Assembly: GCA_027972325.1 (NCBI GenBank)
Contig: JAPMOS010000079.1
Coordinates: forward strand, 1-64,000
Direction of reading: 5' to 3'
From: Paratrimastix pyriformis
Lineage: Eukaryota > Preaxostyla > Paratrimastigidae
DNA length: 64,000 bases
Each line of letters starts with the position of its first letter. Position 1 is the stretch's first letter. This document shows positions 32,839 to 43,953 of this stretch, in pieces. The notes below the pieces were generated by a model. That model saw nothing but the letters and a program-made list of their open reading frames with translations. It was not told the origin of the DNA and did no database searches. Made by a program: the position numbers and the translations under genes.

Positions 32839-35715
32839 ATGCTCGCGGGGGATGAGGAAGTCATCATCCGCGAGTTAGAACACTCATTTTCACACTTTCT
32901 CTCCGAACCCATTTCTCTTCTTTGTGAATGTTTTCGCTTCTTGAAAACCAAGCTTGGCTGGCAACGCGATGAGGTCGAAAGAGTGGTTAATCAGGCTCTC
33001 CGATACATGGGAGAAGTTGATTACCTTCCAGAAACGCCTCACATTGAGTCTATTGAGCGGCAACAAGCAGACGCTGCTTTTGGGCGCACCATTGCCACTG
33101 CCCTCTCCGATTATACCCGTCTCGGCCCACCATTCGAGCCTGAGAAGCATATTCTCACTCCTGCCTTGGAATGTGAGGACAATAGGCTAACCGTCTATGA
33201 GGCCTGGAATGGGCTCTTTTCGGCCGCTCTCCAAGAAAAGAATCTCAAAGACCTCCAATCCCTGATCCAGTGGCTGCTCCACTTCTTCCCACTCTACCCA
33301 CTCTTGGTTTGTTTCGAATTCCACGTCCCCACCCGTTGTGACGTCCCACCCAGACCGTTCGCTCGTCGATCATCCGGCTGCGCATCTTCTCGCAGCTGCA
33401 GCTGTCCGTCGGGCCGGCCCTGCGGCCTCCCGGCAGAGAACTGACACCTTCTGGACTTTCTCTCTGTGGAATGTCTTCTTTTGCACCACAGGGCCGGTAA
33501 TTGCTTCCCTAATGTCCCGTTGATGAGGCGCCTGACCAAGAAGGTCCGCCACGGCCCCCCCTCCCTCTGCCGGCCCGCATGACGTCGCGATCTCACGCAC
33601 CCGGCCGCCCCTGTCCCCAGGCGATGTTGCTTCGCCCCCGGCGCGACATGGTGCAGATCTTGTTGACCAGGCCATCTTCGTGGCTGGCCCGCCGGTTCAC
33701 GCTGGGCATGTTCGCCGTCAAGGGGCGCGCATGGACGACCGCCCTCGCCCAGAAAGCATGGGTGGTTTGTCACACACGCACACCACACACCACACACCAG
33801 ACACCACACACCACACACCACACACCACACACCACACACCACACACCACACACCACACACCACACACCACACACCACACACCACACACCACACACCACAC
33901 ACCGGTGCTGTCTCTTCTACCTCTCTGTTTTTTGTTTTCTTCCCTCTTTACGACACACCCCCACTTGCCTCTGCCTCTGCCTCTGCCTCTGCCTCTCCTC
34001 CCTTCCCTCCTCCCTCCCTGCCACCCCTCCCTCCGCCACCTTTCCTGGCCACCACTCGATGGGCGCACAACACGCACACCACTCGACGGGCGCACAACAC
34101 GCACAACACGCACAACACGCACAACACGCAGCGGCTGGGGCAGCTGGTTTCACCCGACACCCTGGTTGCCGACCGTGTGGCCAAGCAGTCCTGGTGGCTT
34201 GTCTTCCTCGATTGTCCGCCCCGTCCTCGGCAGCCCCTCTTCCACCGCCCACCCTCCCATGCTCGCCCGTCTTCGTCATTGGGTTCTCGTCTCATCATCC
34301 GGCGGTCGGCTCATCGGCACACGGCGGCTTGGGCGGGCGGCAGGGATGGTGGCCCGGCACCCGCCGGCCACTGGGTGCGCCTGGGCCATGCTCCACGAGT
34401 TGCCCCGCCTGGCCGACGGGCTGATGCCGGGCCCCGAGGCGGCCCCCCTGATGGAGGGCCTCACCGCCCGTCTGGAGGCCTCCGTCCAGCAGCGCGCCGC
34501 AGCCTCCATCATAGACTCAGTCGGTTGGCCAGCCGCTGCCCCTTTGCCTTCGCCTTCGCCTTCGCCTTCGCCTCACCACGCCGATTTCTTTGTCGGTTGC
34601 ACCCCGGTGGACCCCACGGACGACGGATCAGTCCCCAGACCGGACGGTCGTGGCGGGGTATGTCTGCGAGGAGGTCCGTTTCGCCACCCTCCACCGGCTC
34701 CCCGACCAGCGGCCCTTGGCGAGCGCAGGTCTGCCTGCCCCGTGCCTCCATCGCGCGTCATGCCCTTTCGGCTCCACCAGCCGGGGCCCCGCGAGCAGGC
34801 GACGCGGGCGTGCACTTCATCCCGGCCCCCATGGCCCGGGTGGAAGAGGACAGGGTGCGTCTCTCCCAGCCGCAGACGCCCCGCTATCATGGATATGTCC
34901 GTTGCTGCCGCCCCATTGGGTGGGGGACCGGAAGCGGGAGCGCGGAGCCCTGTCCCTTTCCCGTTCTGACCGCCCCTTCTTCTGGTGCCGACGGGGGGCT
35001 CCAGGCCGTGCCCTTGGGCTCGATTGCCCAAGCCCGGGGGAGGCTGCGGCCGGGGCTGCTGGGCTCGATCGAGCTGGTCTGGCTTCAGGTCTGCGGCCAG
35101 CCGCACAAAACCGCATCCGCCTCCCCCGGGTCGGGGGAGCCCGTTTCCCGGTCATCGGCCTCCACTTCCCCCCTCTGGGCGGGTCGATCGGGTGTGCCGA
35201 TGCCCTGGCGGCGGCTGCAGGCGGATCCGCAACCCGACCGGGTCCTCAAGCGGGGCGAGCGGCGCGACCTGCGCGCCATGGAGGAGGTCCGTTGGCCCCG
35301 GCATGCCCCGCGTCGGATCGATGGCGCCGCCCCTTCTCTCCCGCCCCTCCATTCCTTCTTTGCCCCCTCCCCTCTGGCTCTCCCTCTTCACCCGAATGGC
35401 GCCGGGCCGTGACGTGCAGGTGGTGGTCTCCGTGCTGCCGGGGGTTCTGCGTCTCTTCACCAACCAGCTCACCTGGACGCCCCTCGCCGAGGACGGCCCC
35501 GTCGAGGAGAACACGCTCTCCGTCCCGTCCGTATTCTCCATAAACGAGCCCACGCCCCTCCCCCCTCCCTTCCCCTCCCTCCCCTCCCCCCTCCCTCCCC
35601 CCTCCCTTCCCTCCCTTCTCCCTCCCTTCTCCCCTCCCCTCCCCTCCCCCTCCTCCCCTTCTCCCCTCCCCTCCCTCCTCCCTCCCCTCCCCTCCTCCTC
35701 CCCTCCTCCTCCCCC

Positions 35716-35746
<31 letters not shown>

Positions 35747-38700
35747 ACACACACACACCATTTTAAAAGAGGGAGGAAGGACACCGCAAGAAATATAGGC
35801 ACAATCCACGAGGGAAGCGCCATAGTCAAGCAGTGTCCACCAGGCCAACATACGCAAGCAGCAGCAGCGAACAAGGGTCAGTCAACGGCAAAGCGCTCAA
35901 GGAAGAGCACGTCAACATCCAAAACCGGAAATCAGGACCCACAAGGGATCCGTCACATGGTGTGGAGGACAACTCACGCTCTCACCACATCGAGCAGCAG
36001 CAGCATGCGTCGCGTCAAAGGGGGTCCCCGACACAGGCAAGGCAAGGGACAATCGGAGCATGTGACACAGACCTTTTCGATTGGGCGCGCAAAGTAAAAT
36101 GTCAATGACGAGCATCGACGACGGACGGGACGGCAACGAACGGGACGGGACGGGACGGGACAGCGCACCAGGGACGGAACGGAGGGGCAGCACGACCAGG
36201 GCAGGCCGCACGTAGCACAGAGGGGCACGATGAAGAACTGGATGGGACAGGGCCGGGGTGTGTGGAGTAAAGAAGGAAAGAAGTAACGGGGTGTGGAGAG
36301 TGGGGGGGAGCAGAAGAGGGACAGGGAGAAAGAAAACGGTCCATCCCCACGAGACGGGATCCACACACCCGCACACCCGCACACCCACACACCCACACAC
36401 CCACACACCCACACACCCACACACCCACACGCCCACGTCGCCGCGCCTTCTGGTTGTGGATCTTCTTTGACTTTGCCCGCTCCCGGCGGGCGGCTCCACA
36501 GATGGGCGTCCGTCACGCGGTGGCGGATGGGCCGCCTGACGCACGCCCAGCGGGCCCGGTGGCGCAGGCGGCCGGTGGCGGCAGGCGGTGCCCCTTCCTT
36601 TCTGGCCCACGAGGGGTCCCTGGCCCGGGTGGGGTCCCTCTCCATGGGGCCTTCCCCCTCGCTGGCCTCCCTCTCGGCCCGCCGACCAGCCCCTCTGGCC
36701 ATGGCGGTGGCGGTGGCGGGGGGGAGCACCATGGCGAGCGATGGCCGTTCGGCGCGGCGAGCGACCTTCGTTTCCAACCCGGGCTCCTCGCCCCGATCGT
36801 CGCCCGAGCTCCCGTCCGCTTCCCACCGCAGCCTGGGGCGCCCAGGGTCGAGGTCTGCCCCTCCGTGGGGGGAGCCGCATCTCGGCGCTTGTCTGACGCC
36901 CCCTCCTCTCCCGCGTCATGTCCGCCCTTCCTCTCCCCCTGACATATCATGTCCGCCTGCACCGACACCAGGGCCGTCGTGGCGGGCCGGAGCGCCTCGC
37001 CGCGCCTCTCGGGTCCCAGCGGGGATCCGCTCGCCGCCGCCTCCGCCTCGCTGCTGCGCGACCCGGCCGCCGCCCCCGGCAGCGTCTCGGCCCCGCCCTC
37101 GCGGGGTGTTAGCCCGAGCCCATCCGTGCCGGGCCTCGCGCTGTGGCAGCAGGGCCTGCCGACTGCCATAGCCGAGGGAGCTCCCCCCACGACGGCCCGC
37201 TCGGGCAGCAGCGCGTTCACCTTCCCGGGCGGCGGCGGCGGCGGCGAGAGGGGTCGCGGCGGTGGGGAGGGGACCCACTTCCTGACCATCCACGCTGACC
37301 AGGTCTCGTCCTTCCTTGGCCCTCTTGCCGTGCCCTGGCCCTCTTGCCGTGCCCTGGCCCTCTTGCCGTGCCCTGGCCCTCTTGCCTTGCCCTGGCCCGC
37401 TTGCCTTGCCCTGGCCCGCTTGCCTTGCCCTGGCCCGCTTGCCGTGCCCTGGCCCTCTTGCCTTGCCCTGGCCCTCTTGCCTTGCCCTGGCCCGCTTGTC
37501 CCGCCCGTCGGGTTTGGCTCACCGGGGCGGCTCTTCAGGCGTACCGGCTGTTCCCCTTCACCCGGGCCGAGGCGGCCCAGCTGGGCGAGGTCCTCGCCGA
37601 CATGACGGGGCGGCCCCCATACGCCGAGGACGAGTTCCTCCAGGCTGAAGTTGTCTGCCTTTCTGTGAATCTCCCAATGATATCCTCTCGTCATGGGGTT
37701 TTTTGTCGCTCGACGATGCCTGATCCCTGTTCTTCATTTCATCTTCGGTCATCCCGCACGCGCGCACTCGCACGCACGCATGGCCCTGCTGTCTGCTGGC
37801 ACGTCCTGTGCGGACGTGCTCATGTAATGGCCCAGCGATGGGGCACGCGACGGGTGTGATGGCGGGGCTCATGTCATGGCGGGGCTCATGTCATGGCGGG
37901 GCTCATGTCATGGCGGGGCTCATGTCATGGCGGGGCTCATGTCATGGCGGGGCTCATGTCATGGCGGGGCTCACGTCATGGCGGGGCTCATGTCATAGCG
38001 GGGCTCATGTCATGGCGGGGCTCGTGCGACGGCGGGGCTCATGCGACGGGGCGGGCTGTGGTCGTCGCAGGCGCGGCGGCTGGACGAGCAGCGCGCTGCG
38101 GTGGTGCAGGAGATCACCCGGGCCGAGCGGAAGCCGTGGATTGACTACACCACGGACCTCTTCGACACCATCCGCGCCCTGACCACCGACCCGGCCAAGC
38201 CGCAGTCCCTCTACCAGCTCGAGCGGCTCTTCCACAGCTGCCGCTTCAACGATGGTCTGCCGCTCCTTCTCACGCGCCCAGGCCTCACGCCCCGCTCCCC
38301 TTCCCTTCTGTTTCTGCGGCCTAGCCGTCACCAACGAGGCCATCCACTCCCTCGAGGTCTGTGTCGCCTGTTTGTGCATCTGCGGCCTGGGCGCCCAGGC
38401 TCTGTTCGCTCTCGGTGGCGTCCACCCACCGGCGACCTGCTGACGGGCTGGGCGCAGAGGGCGTGGAAGCACGCCACCACCGAGCCGCTCCGGCTGAAGG
38501 TCCTCCAGGTCATCGACAGGCTCCTCTCAGCCGCCGGTCCGCCCCCCGCCGCCCTCCCTTCACGGGCCCCCCGCGCCCACTCCTCGCACACACCGCACGC
38601 CACTGAGCCACTCAAACAACCCGTCGTTGCTGATCGTCCCCCCGGGGTGCGATCGGGGTGTGATCGGGGTGTGATCGGGGTGTGATCGGGGTGTGATCGG

Positions 38701-40801
38701 GGTGTGATCGGGGTGTGATCGGGGTGTGATCGGGGTGTGATCGGGGTGTGATCGGGGTGTGATCGGGGTTTGATGGGTTGGGGGCAGTCATGACACCCGG
38801 CAGCGCGCCCTTCATGCTGACGACGGCCATGATGGCTCGCATGGAGGAGCGCCTCGACCCCTACAAAAGGTCCGCCCGCCCCCGCTGCCATGCACCCGCT
38901 GCCATGCACCCGCTGCCATGCACCCGCTGCCATGCACCCGCCATGCCCGCCCATTCACCGAACCCTAACCCTTGCCGGCTGGTTGCTCACTCGCTTCGAC
39001 GCGCAGCCCCCAGGCCATGCGCATGCTGCTGGCCCTCCGCAAGCGGTGCGCGACCATGCTCACCGAACAGGGGTCCGCAGCCGCCCTTCTTGGGGTTGCC
39101 CTGGCTCGGGGCGTTCCCTTCCACTGACCCTGTGCGGGTGTGGCGGGGCCGGTCGGCAGGGTGGCCCAGATCCCGATGTCGCTGGCGGGGGAGCACTTCG
39201 ACAAGATGCGCCCATACCTGGCCCGGCGCCGCATGCGCGCCCCGCCCCCGGTGCCCTCGTCGGACCCCGCCCCGGAGCCGCTCCGGATGCCGCCACCCTC
39301 GGTGCGGGGCGAGTCCTTGGCCTCGTCCATGTCCTTCCAGTCGCCCCCGCCCGACTTCTTCTCGCCCCACTCCGAGGGCCGCCCCGGCCCGCACTCGCAC
39401 GAAATCGAGACCCTGCTGCACATGTCCGCCCAGGGGCCGCTCGTCTCACCCGTCCCGGCCGCCCCTGGCCCAAGCCCTGCTCTCGGAGGCGGCAGCGGCG
39501 GCCTTCCGCCCGGCCCTTCGAATGCCCCGGGGCTGCACGGCCCGACTCAAGCCGCCCCCCCGACCCTCGCCAAACGGACCAGCCAGTCGTCCCTCTACGC
39601 CCGCGTGGGCATGGGCATGGGCATGGGCATGGGCCTTGGCCTGGGCGGCAGCGTGCTCCCCCCGGGGCGGCTCTCGATGGGGGCTGACATGGACCTGGGC
39701 ATGGGCGCGCCCCCGGGTCTCGCCCACCGACCCGAGCTCGCCTCGGGGTGGGGCCCCGCCGGGGCGCTGGGCACCGAGTCGGCCCTGGGGGCCCTGCACC
39801 GGCCCTCCCAGCTGGCCATGCTGCGCCACCGGCCCTCGCAGATGGCCATGCTGCCGCACCCCTCGCAGATCACGGTGCCCCATCGGGCGGCCCTCCTGAG
39901 CCGCCCCAGCCAGCCCGTACTCCTCCGGCGGCCGATGCAGTCCCCGCAGCCGCCCCTGCAGCCCACGCCCCGGGGCGACGAGCCGTCGAGCCCGCACCCG
40001 CCCGCCATCGCCGAAGAGGAGCCGCCCCACTCTTACGAGCCGCCCAACTCTTACGAGCCGGCCTCAGCCCCCTCCACGCCGGGCACCCAGCCCGGGGCGG
40101 CCAAAGGGCTGGCCCGCTTGCCTGAGGCGGAGCCCCTCGATCTGGATCTGCTGCAGCACCTTTCCAGCCGCTCCCCCGTTGCGCCGAGCCCGGCCCGCCT
40201 GGATGCCGTGCCCCTGGGGCGCTTGCCGGCGACGGCGTGGCCCGGAGAGCAGCAGCAGCAAGCCCTACACCCACCTCTGGCCACCCAGGCCCTGCCCACA
40301 GACGCCGGCGCGCCCCCTCCGCCTTCGTCCCCGCCATCCCCGCCGCTGATGGGCATCAGCAGCTCAGCAGCGAGGGCTGCTGCCTCTCTGGGGCCGCCCC
40401 AGGCCCGGCTCCCATCGTCGCCCGTGTCTACACCCGCCGCCCCGCCACCCCCGCTTCCCCCCAGCCCGTCTGCGCCGCTGGTGGGCCCTCCCGACCTGCT
40501 GATGGGGGGATGCGGGCCGCCCGATGGGGCAGAGGCGTCACGCCCGCTGCTCTCGTCGGCCCTTCCCCTCCCCGAGGCGGAACACTTCAGGCCGGACCCG
40601 CTCCCTGTGCCAGCCACCCCCCCGACCCTGCTCCCTGTGCCCCTCCGTTCGACGCCCCCCCCGCCGGGCCCGGCCCCGCTCACGCTCTCGGTCTCCTCGC
40701 CGCCTCTCTCGTGGCGCCTGTCCATCGCGCCCCCCTCCTTGGCGCCATCCGCCGAGCCATCCAAAGCGCCCTCCGCCCCCAGGGATGGCCCTCTCCAATA
40801 G
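32839..40801 (+). CDS. Large multi-exon protein, unrecognised; possibly two genes
   Basis: The first exon (ATG 32839) is well formed: VIIRELEHSFSHFLSEPI, ALRYMGEVDYLPETPHIE and ALSDYTRLGPPFEPEKH. Later short exons include TVRSSIIRLRIFSQLQL, NCFPNVPLMRRLTKK, MLLRPRRDMVQILLTRP, WAMLHELPRLADGLMPG, SPDRTVVAGYVCEE, PLGSIAQARGRLRPGLLG and VVVSVLPGVLRLFTNQLTW (35421). After a repeat-rich gap, exons resume with HFLTIHADQ (37300), AYRLFPFTRAEAAQLGEVL, WIDYTTDLFDTIRALTTDP, QSLYQLERLFHSCRFND, AVTNEAIHSLE, LRLKVLQVIDRLL, AMRMLLALRKRC and MSLAGEHFDKMRPYLARR. A long Pro/Ser-rich tail ends at 40801. Donors are nearly all GTCCG, GTCTG or GTTTG. The helical pattern suggests an alpha-solenoid scaffold. The join across 35540-36510 is unproven. 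Confidence 0.55.
33771..33902. repeat. ACCACAC minisatellite in an intron
   Basis: About 130 bases of CACACCA units, starting just after the exon ending TALAQKAWV. Frames through it give His/Thr and Cys/Val/Trp repeats that are not genes. Confidence 0.92.
35574..35759. repeat. CT-rich tract, 22-base C run and (CA)n in one intron
   Basis: A CCCTCCC-type pyrimidine tract (35574-35710) passes into 22 consecutive C (35711-35732) and then (CA)n to 35759. Confidence 0.92.
36360..36432. repeat. CACACACC/CGCACACC minisatellite
   Basis: About nine copies of the 8-base unit ACACCCAC with G variants, in the poorly understood 35.5-36.5 kb part of the large gene. Confidence 0.9.
37316..37500. repeat. 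19-bp intronic minisatellite, about 9-10 copies
   Basis: Unit CCCTCTTGCCGTGCCCTGG with T/G and CT/CG variants fills the intron between exons HFLTIHADQ and AYRLFPF. Confidence 0.92.
37861..38048. repeat. 17-bp intronic minisatellite, about 11 copies
   Basis: Unit GGCGGGGCTCATGTCAT ends a few bases before the acceptor of the exon beginning ARRLDEQ. Confidence 0.93.
38645..38770. repeat. 11-bp intronic minisatellite, about 11 copies
   Basis: Unit GATCGGGGTGT lies in the intron before the exon carrying MTPGSAPFML. Confidence 0.93.
38885..38945. repeat. 14-bp intronic minisatellite, four copies
   Basis: Unit CGCTGCCATGCACC starts directly after the donor of the exon ending ERLDPYKR. Confidence 0.88.
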
Positions 40802-41129
40802 CGGGTCGATCCGAAGCGCTTCTCCTCTTCTCCACGTGTCTGGCGCACGGGGTATGGCCGCGCGCTGCGGATTTCTCTCCTCTTCTGTTCCCTTGTTTTC
40901 CTTCGGTTTTCTCCGGGTCTCCAAAGCTGGGGACCGGCGGTGGTGGTTATCTTTCGCTTTGAACCCAGCCTATTTATTCATTTCAGGATGGTTGTGTGTA
41001 TTTCGGTTTTTTTCTTCTGGACCGAGTGTATTATCTGGTCGTTCCACGTGGTCTTCCAACAGTGTCACCGAGTGCCTGGGAAGGCCAACTGACTGCGGCG
41101 TGCCCACAAGGGCTCGCCAGACGGGGTCG
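40802..41129. other. Spacer between the large gene and the PHD gene
   Basis: About 330 bases, with a T-rich part at 40880-41020 that suits 3' end formation and the start of a promoter. No gene seen. Confidence 0.5.
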
Positions 41130-43806
41130 ATGTTGTCAGTCCCGCCGCGCGATTTGCCGGCTGGGGCTGACGACACCGCCGCGAAGAAGACAATGTTCGC
41201 AGGTCGTTCGGTGAATGAAGAGGTCACGTCGCACTTGTTCAATTGGCGTAGACTATCGCGAACATGATCTTTCTCTTGAGGAAGTCGAGCAGGAACACGA
41301 AGATTGTGATATTTGCGATGGTCGCGGATTATTGATTTGTTGTGATTTTTGTCCTCGGACCTATCATCCGGATTGTGTCGGCCTGGATTCCAATGAACTT
41401 CCTTCTGGGAAATGGCGATGCCCTTTTTGCGAATCGATTGACCTGGTCGCAGCCGAAGGTACTGCAACGACCGCCGAGAGTGATACCTCCTCCGTTGCTT
41501 CTTCGTCCAAGTCAGCATGGCATTCTGGGACATCTTCATCATCTGACAGTGCTGGTCCGAGCGATGAAGGGCAAGACGAAGACAGTCCGGATGAAGGGGT
41601 GGATCTTGCTGATGAGAAAAACCCCTCGGCCGCCTCCGACCACAGAGCTCCACTTCTACAGCCTATGTCCAAATGCACGGAGCGAATCACTTTTGCGCAG
41701 CCTCTTGAGCGCCCCTTTTCTCGTGCAGAGGCTCGGGTCATTGAAGAGAGGCAACAGTGTGCCGTTCGTAGTCTGCCCCCCTATCAGCTCTTTCGGTGTA
41801 GATCGTCGTTTTCGGCCATTTAAGCCGGCCGCCATCATTTCAGTGGGCGAAACCGACTTGCCGGAAACCCTCCGTCATGTTCGGGGTCTGCTCGCGGTGT
41901 CGGGCTCTTCCTGTTTTTATCTGGTTCGTTAGAGCGTCTCGTGCGCGCCCTGCATCCGTTACGGGTTGTCGATGATGACAATGAGGACAATGCTACTCCC
42001 GCTCCCGCTCCCGCTCCCGCTCCCGCTCCCGCTCCCGCTCCCGCTCCCGCTCCCGCTCCCGCTCCCGCTCCCGCTCCCGCTCCCGCTCCCGCTCCCGCTC
42101 CCGCTCCCGCTCCCGCTCCCGCTCCCGCTCCCGCTCCCGCTCCCGCTCCCGCTCCCGCTCCCGCTCCCGCTCCCGCTCCGCGCCAGATCCTTCTGCCCGC
42201 GCAGCACAGCGGTCTCATAGAAGAGCACTCTTTTCAGCTGTGCTACCGGTCCTCCTTCAAGCCATTCGCCGCGTCCACAGAAAAACCGAGCGGGAATGCC
42301 AGTTGTCCCTCGGGTTCAAGGGAGGTCATATTGAGAGAGCGCGAATTATCCACTCTTTCTGCCTCCGAGCTGGCGAGCCGATTCACAGCGCCCAGTTTGC
42401 AAGCCCTCGCTGCCCAACTTTGTACATGCGTGGTCCCACGATCCCGCCGCAAAGGCCGCTACATAACGGGCGACTACGCCGCAGCTCTGCTCTCCGAGCA
42501 TTTTCGTCGATCCGCCTCCAACTCCGAATCTCTCGCGGCTACGGCACCAATCGCGCCTGTGGCCGCGGCACAAACTCCGGCGGCGGCCGCATCATCACCA
42601 TCGCCAGCATCACTATCGAATCAGCGAGTCATTGCAGCACCAATGGCAGTGGCAGCACCAATGGCAGTGGCGGCAGTGGCAGCGGCACCAACGGCACATC
42701 CAAAACAGATGGGGCGAAAACTCTTGCTGGATGACGATGACACCGAGCCGCAGCAAACTCCCAAACGATCTCGGAGCGGCGGCGCCCGGAGGACCGGCTC
42801 GCCCCAGAAGCGTGGGCTCTCTCTTAACGCCCTGGAGGCACTCGATTCGGTCAAGGCATCTCGGGTCCCCAAGTCTGTTGTGGGCCCGATGTGCCCTGTG
42901 GCCCACCTGACCCCGGGTCTTGGCGTTCCATTAGGCCTTTCTTGACAGGGCCCTTCGTTCGAGTGGGAACCTTGTTCTGTTGCCCCTACGTGGATCCAAA
43001 CGTGCTCCGCCTCGAAGCCAACCAGGCGCCATGTCCTGTCCGTGTGCCCATCGTTTTTCAGTTGGTTCATCGAAGCCCCCCCGACCACCGCCAGGTTCGG
43101 CTCGCCTTCCTGGGAGACCTCGCGGCGCACCTGCAGACCCACTTCGCAGGCCCTCGTCAGGCCATCCCATCCCGCTGTTTGGGAGTCAAAGTCTCACCCC
43201 TGATGTCCGAAGCCTTGGCGGCCACCCAGATCGCGGCTGAGCAGGAGGCGGGCACACGAGCGGAGCCCGAGTGTCCTTGTTGCCACAGCTCCAGGTGGGG
43301 ATCGGACGAAGGTCGCCCCCGCCCGCTGGATATTGCACCCTTGTTGCGTCATTCTTCTGCTTCTTCTTCTTCTTCTGCTTCTTCTTCTTCTTCTTCTTCT
43401 TCTTCTTCTTCTTCTTCTTCTTCTTCTTCTTCTTCTTCTTCTTCTTCTTCTTCTTCTTCTTCTTCTTCTTCTTCTTCTTCTTCTTCTTCTTCTGCTTCTT
43501 CTTCTTCTGCTTCTTCTGCTTCTTCTGCTTCTTCTGCTTCTGCTTCTGCTTCTGCTTCTGCTCCTTCTTCTTCTTCTGCTTCTGCTTCTTCTGCTTCTTC
43601 TTCTGCTTCTTGCTTCTTCTTCTGCTTCTTGCTTCTTCTGCGCTTCTTCTGCTTCTTCTTCTTCTTCCTGCTTCTGCTTGCCGCTTCCGACTGTTCTTTT
43701 CTTGCGCCCCTGCAGCGCACTCTGTTCGAGGGCCGGCGACCCGGCCACCACTGAGGAACTCGACGATCCATATGTGCGCTTGGGCATGGAACGGCTCGAA
43801 GACTAA
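41130..43806 (+). CDS. PHD-finger protein with long Ala-Pro repeat
   Basis: A likely chromatin reader. ATG 41130 opens MLSVPPRDLPAG. Intron 1 (donor GTCGTT) leads to DYREHDLSLEEVEQEHED. The PHD finger follows: CDICDGRGLLICCDFC, TYHPDCVGLD, WRCPFCES, a full C4HC3 zinc pattern. An acidic Ser-rich stretch comes next. Introns with donors GTCTGC lead to NRRFRPFKPAAIISVGE and then RERLVRALHPLRVVDDDNED. About 30 Ala-Pro pairs encoded by a GCTCCC hexamer follow, then an Ala-rich part, LLLDDDDTEPQQTPKRSRSG (nuclear-signal-like) and LNALEALDSVKASRVPK. Later exons hold PYVDPNVLRLEANQ and DHRQVRLAFLGDLAAHLQ. The last intron contains the TTC microsatellite, and the final exon ends DDPYVRLGMERLED at 43806. 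Some middle exon edges are tentative. Confidence 0.8.
41996..42178. repeat. Coding hexanucleotide repeat (GCTCCC), about 30 copies
   Basis: A pure hexamer array in frame with the PHD protein gives an Ala-Pro tract of some 30 pairs. The minus strand reads Gly-Ala or Gly-Ser, which is not coding. Confidence 0.95.
43352..43680. repeat. TTC/TTCTGC microsatellite in the last PHD-gene intron
   Basis: About 330 bases of TTC with TGC interruptions, increasingly degenerate toward the right. Plus-strand frames read poly-Ser, poly-Phe or poly-Leu and the minus strand poly-Glu or poly-Arg. As the intron's pyrimidine tract it lies directly before the acceptor of the final exon. Confidence 0.93.
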
Positions 43807-43953
43807 CGGCTATTATTGGGCCACAGTTCGAAAGAGACGAGGCGAGTGTGCGGGCGGTGCGAGTGTGCGGGCGAGTGCGGGCGGTGCGTGGGCGCCGTGG
43901 GCGGCGTGGTTCGGGTTCGGGGAGGGTGGGCAGGTGGGCGGGTGGTCGCGCCA

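Noticed and set aside
38955-38972. CCCTAACCCTTG telomere-like motif
   Set aside because: Barely two units in an intron; too short to mean more than chance.
43349-43790. Poly-Glu, poly-Arg, poly-Ser and poly-Leu frames
   Set aside because: They are the six frames of a TTC microsatellite that sits in the last intron of the PHD gene.
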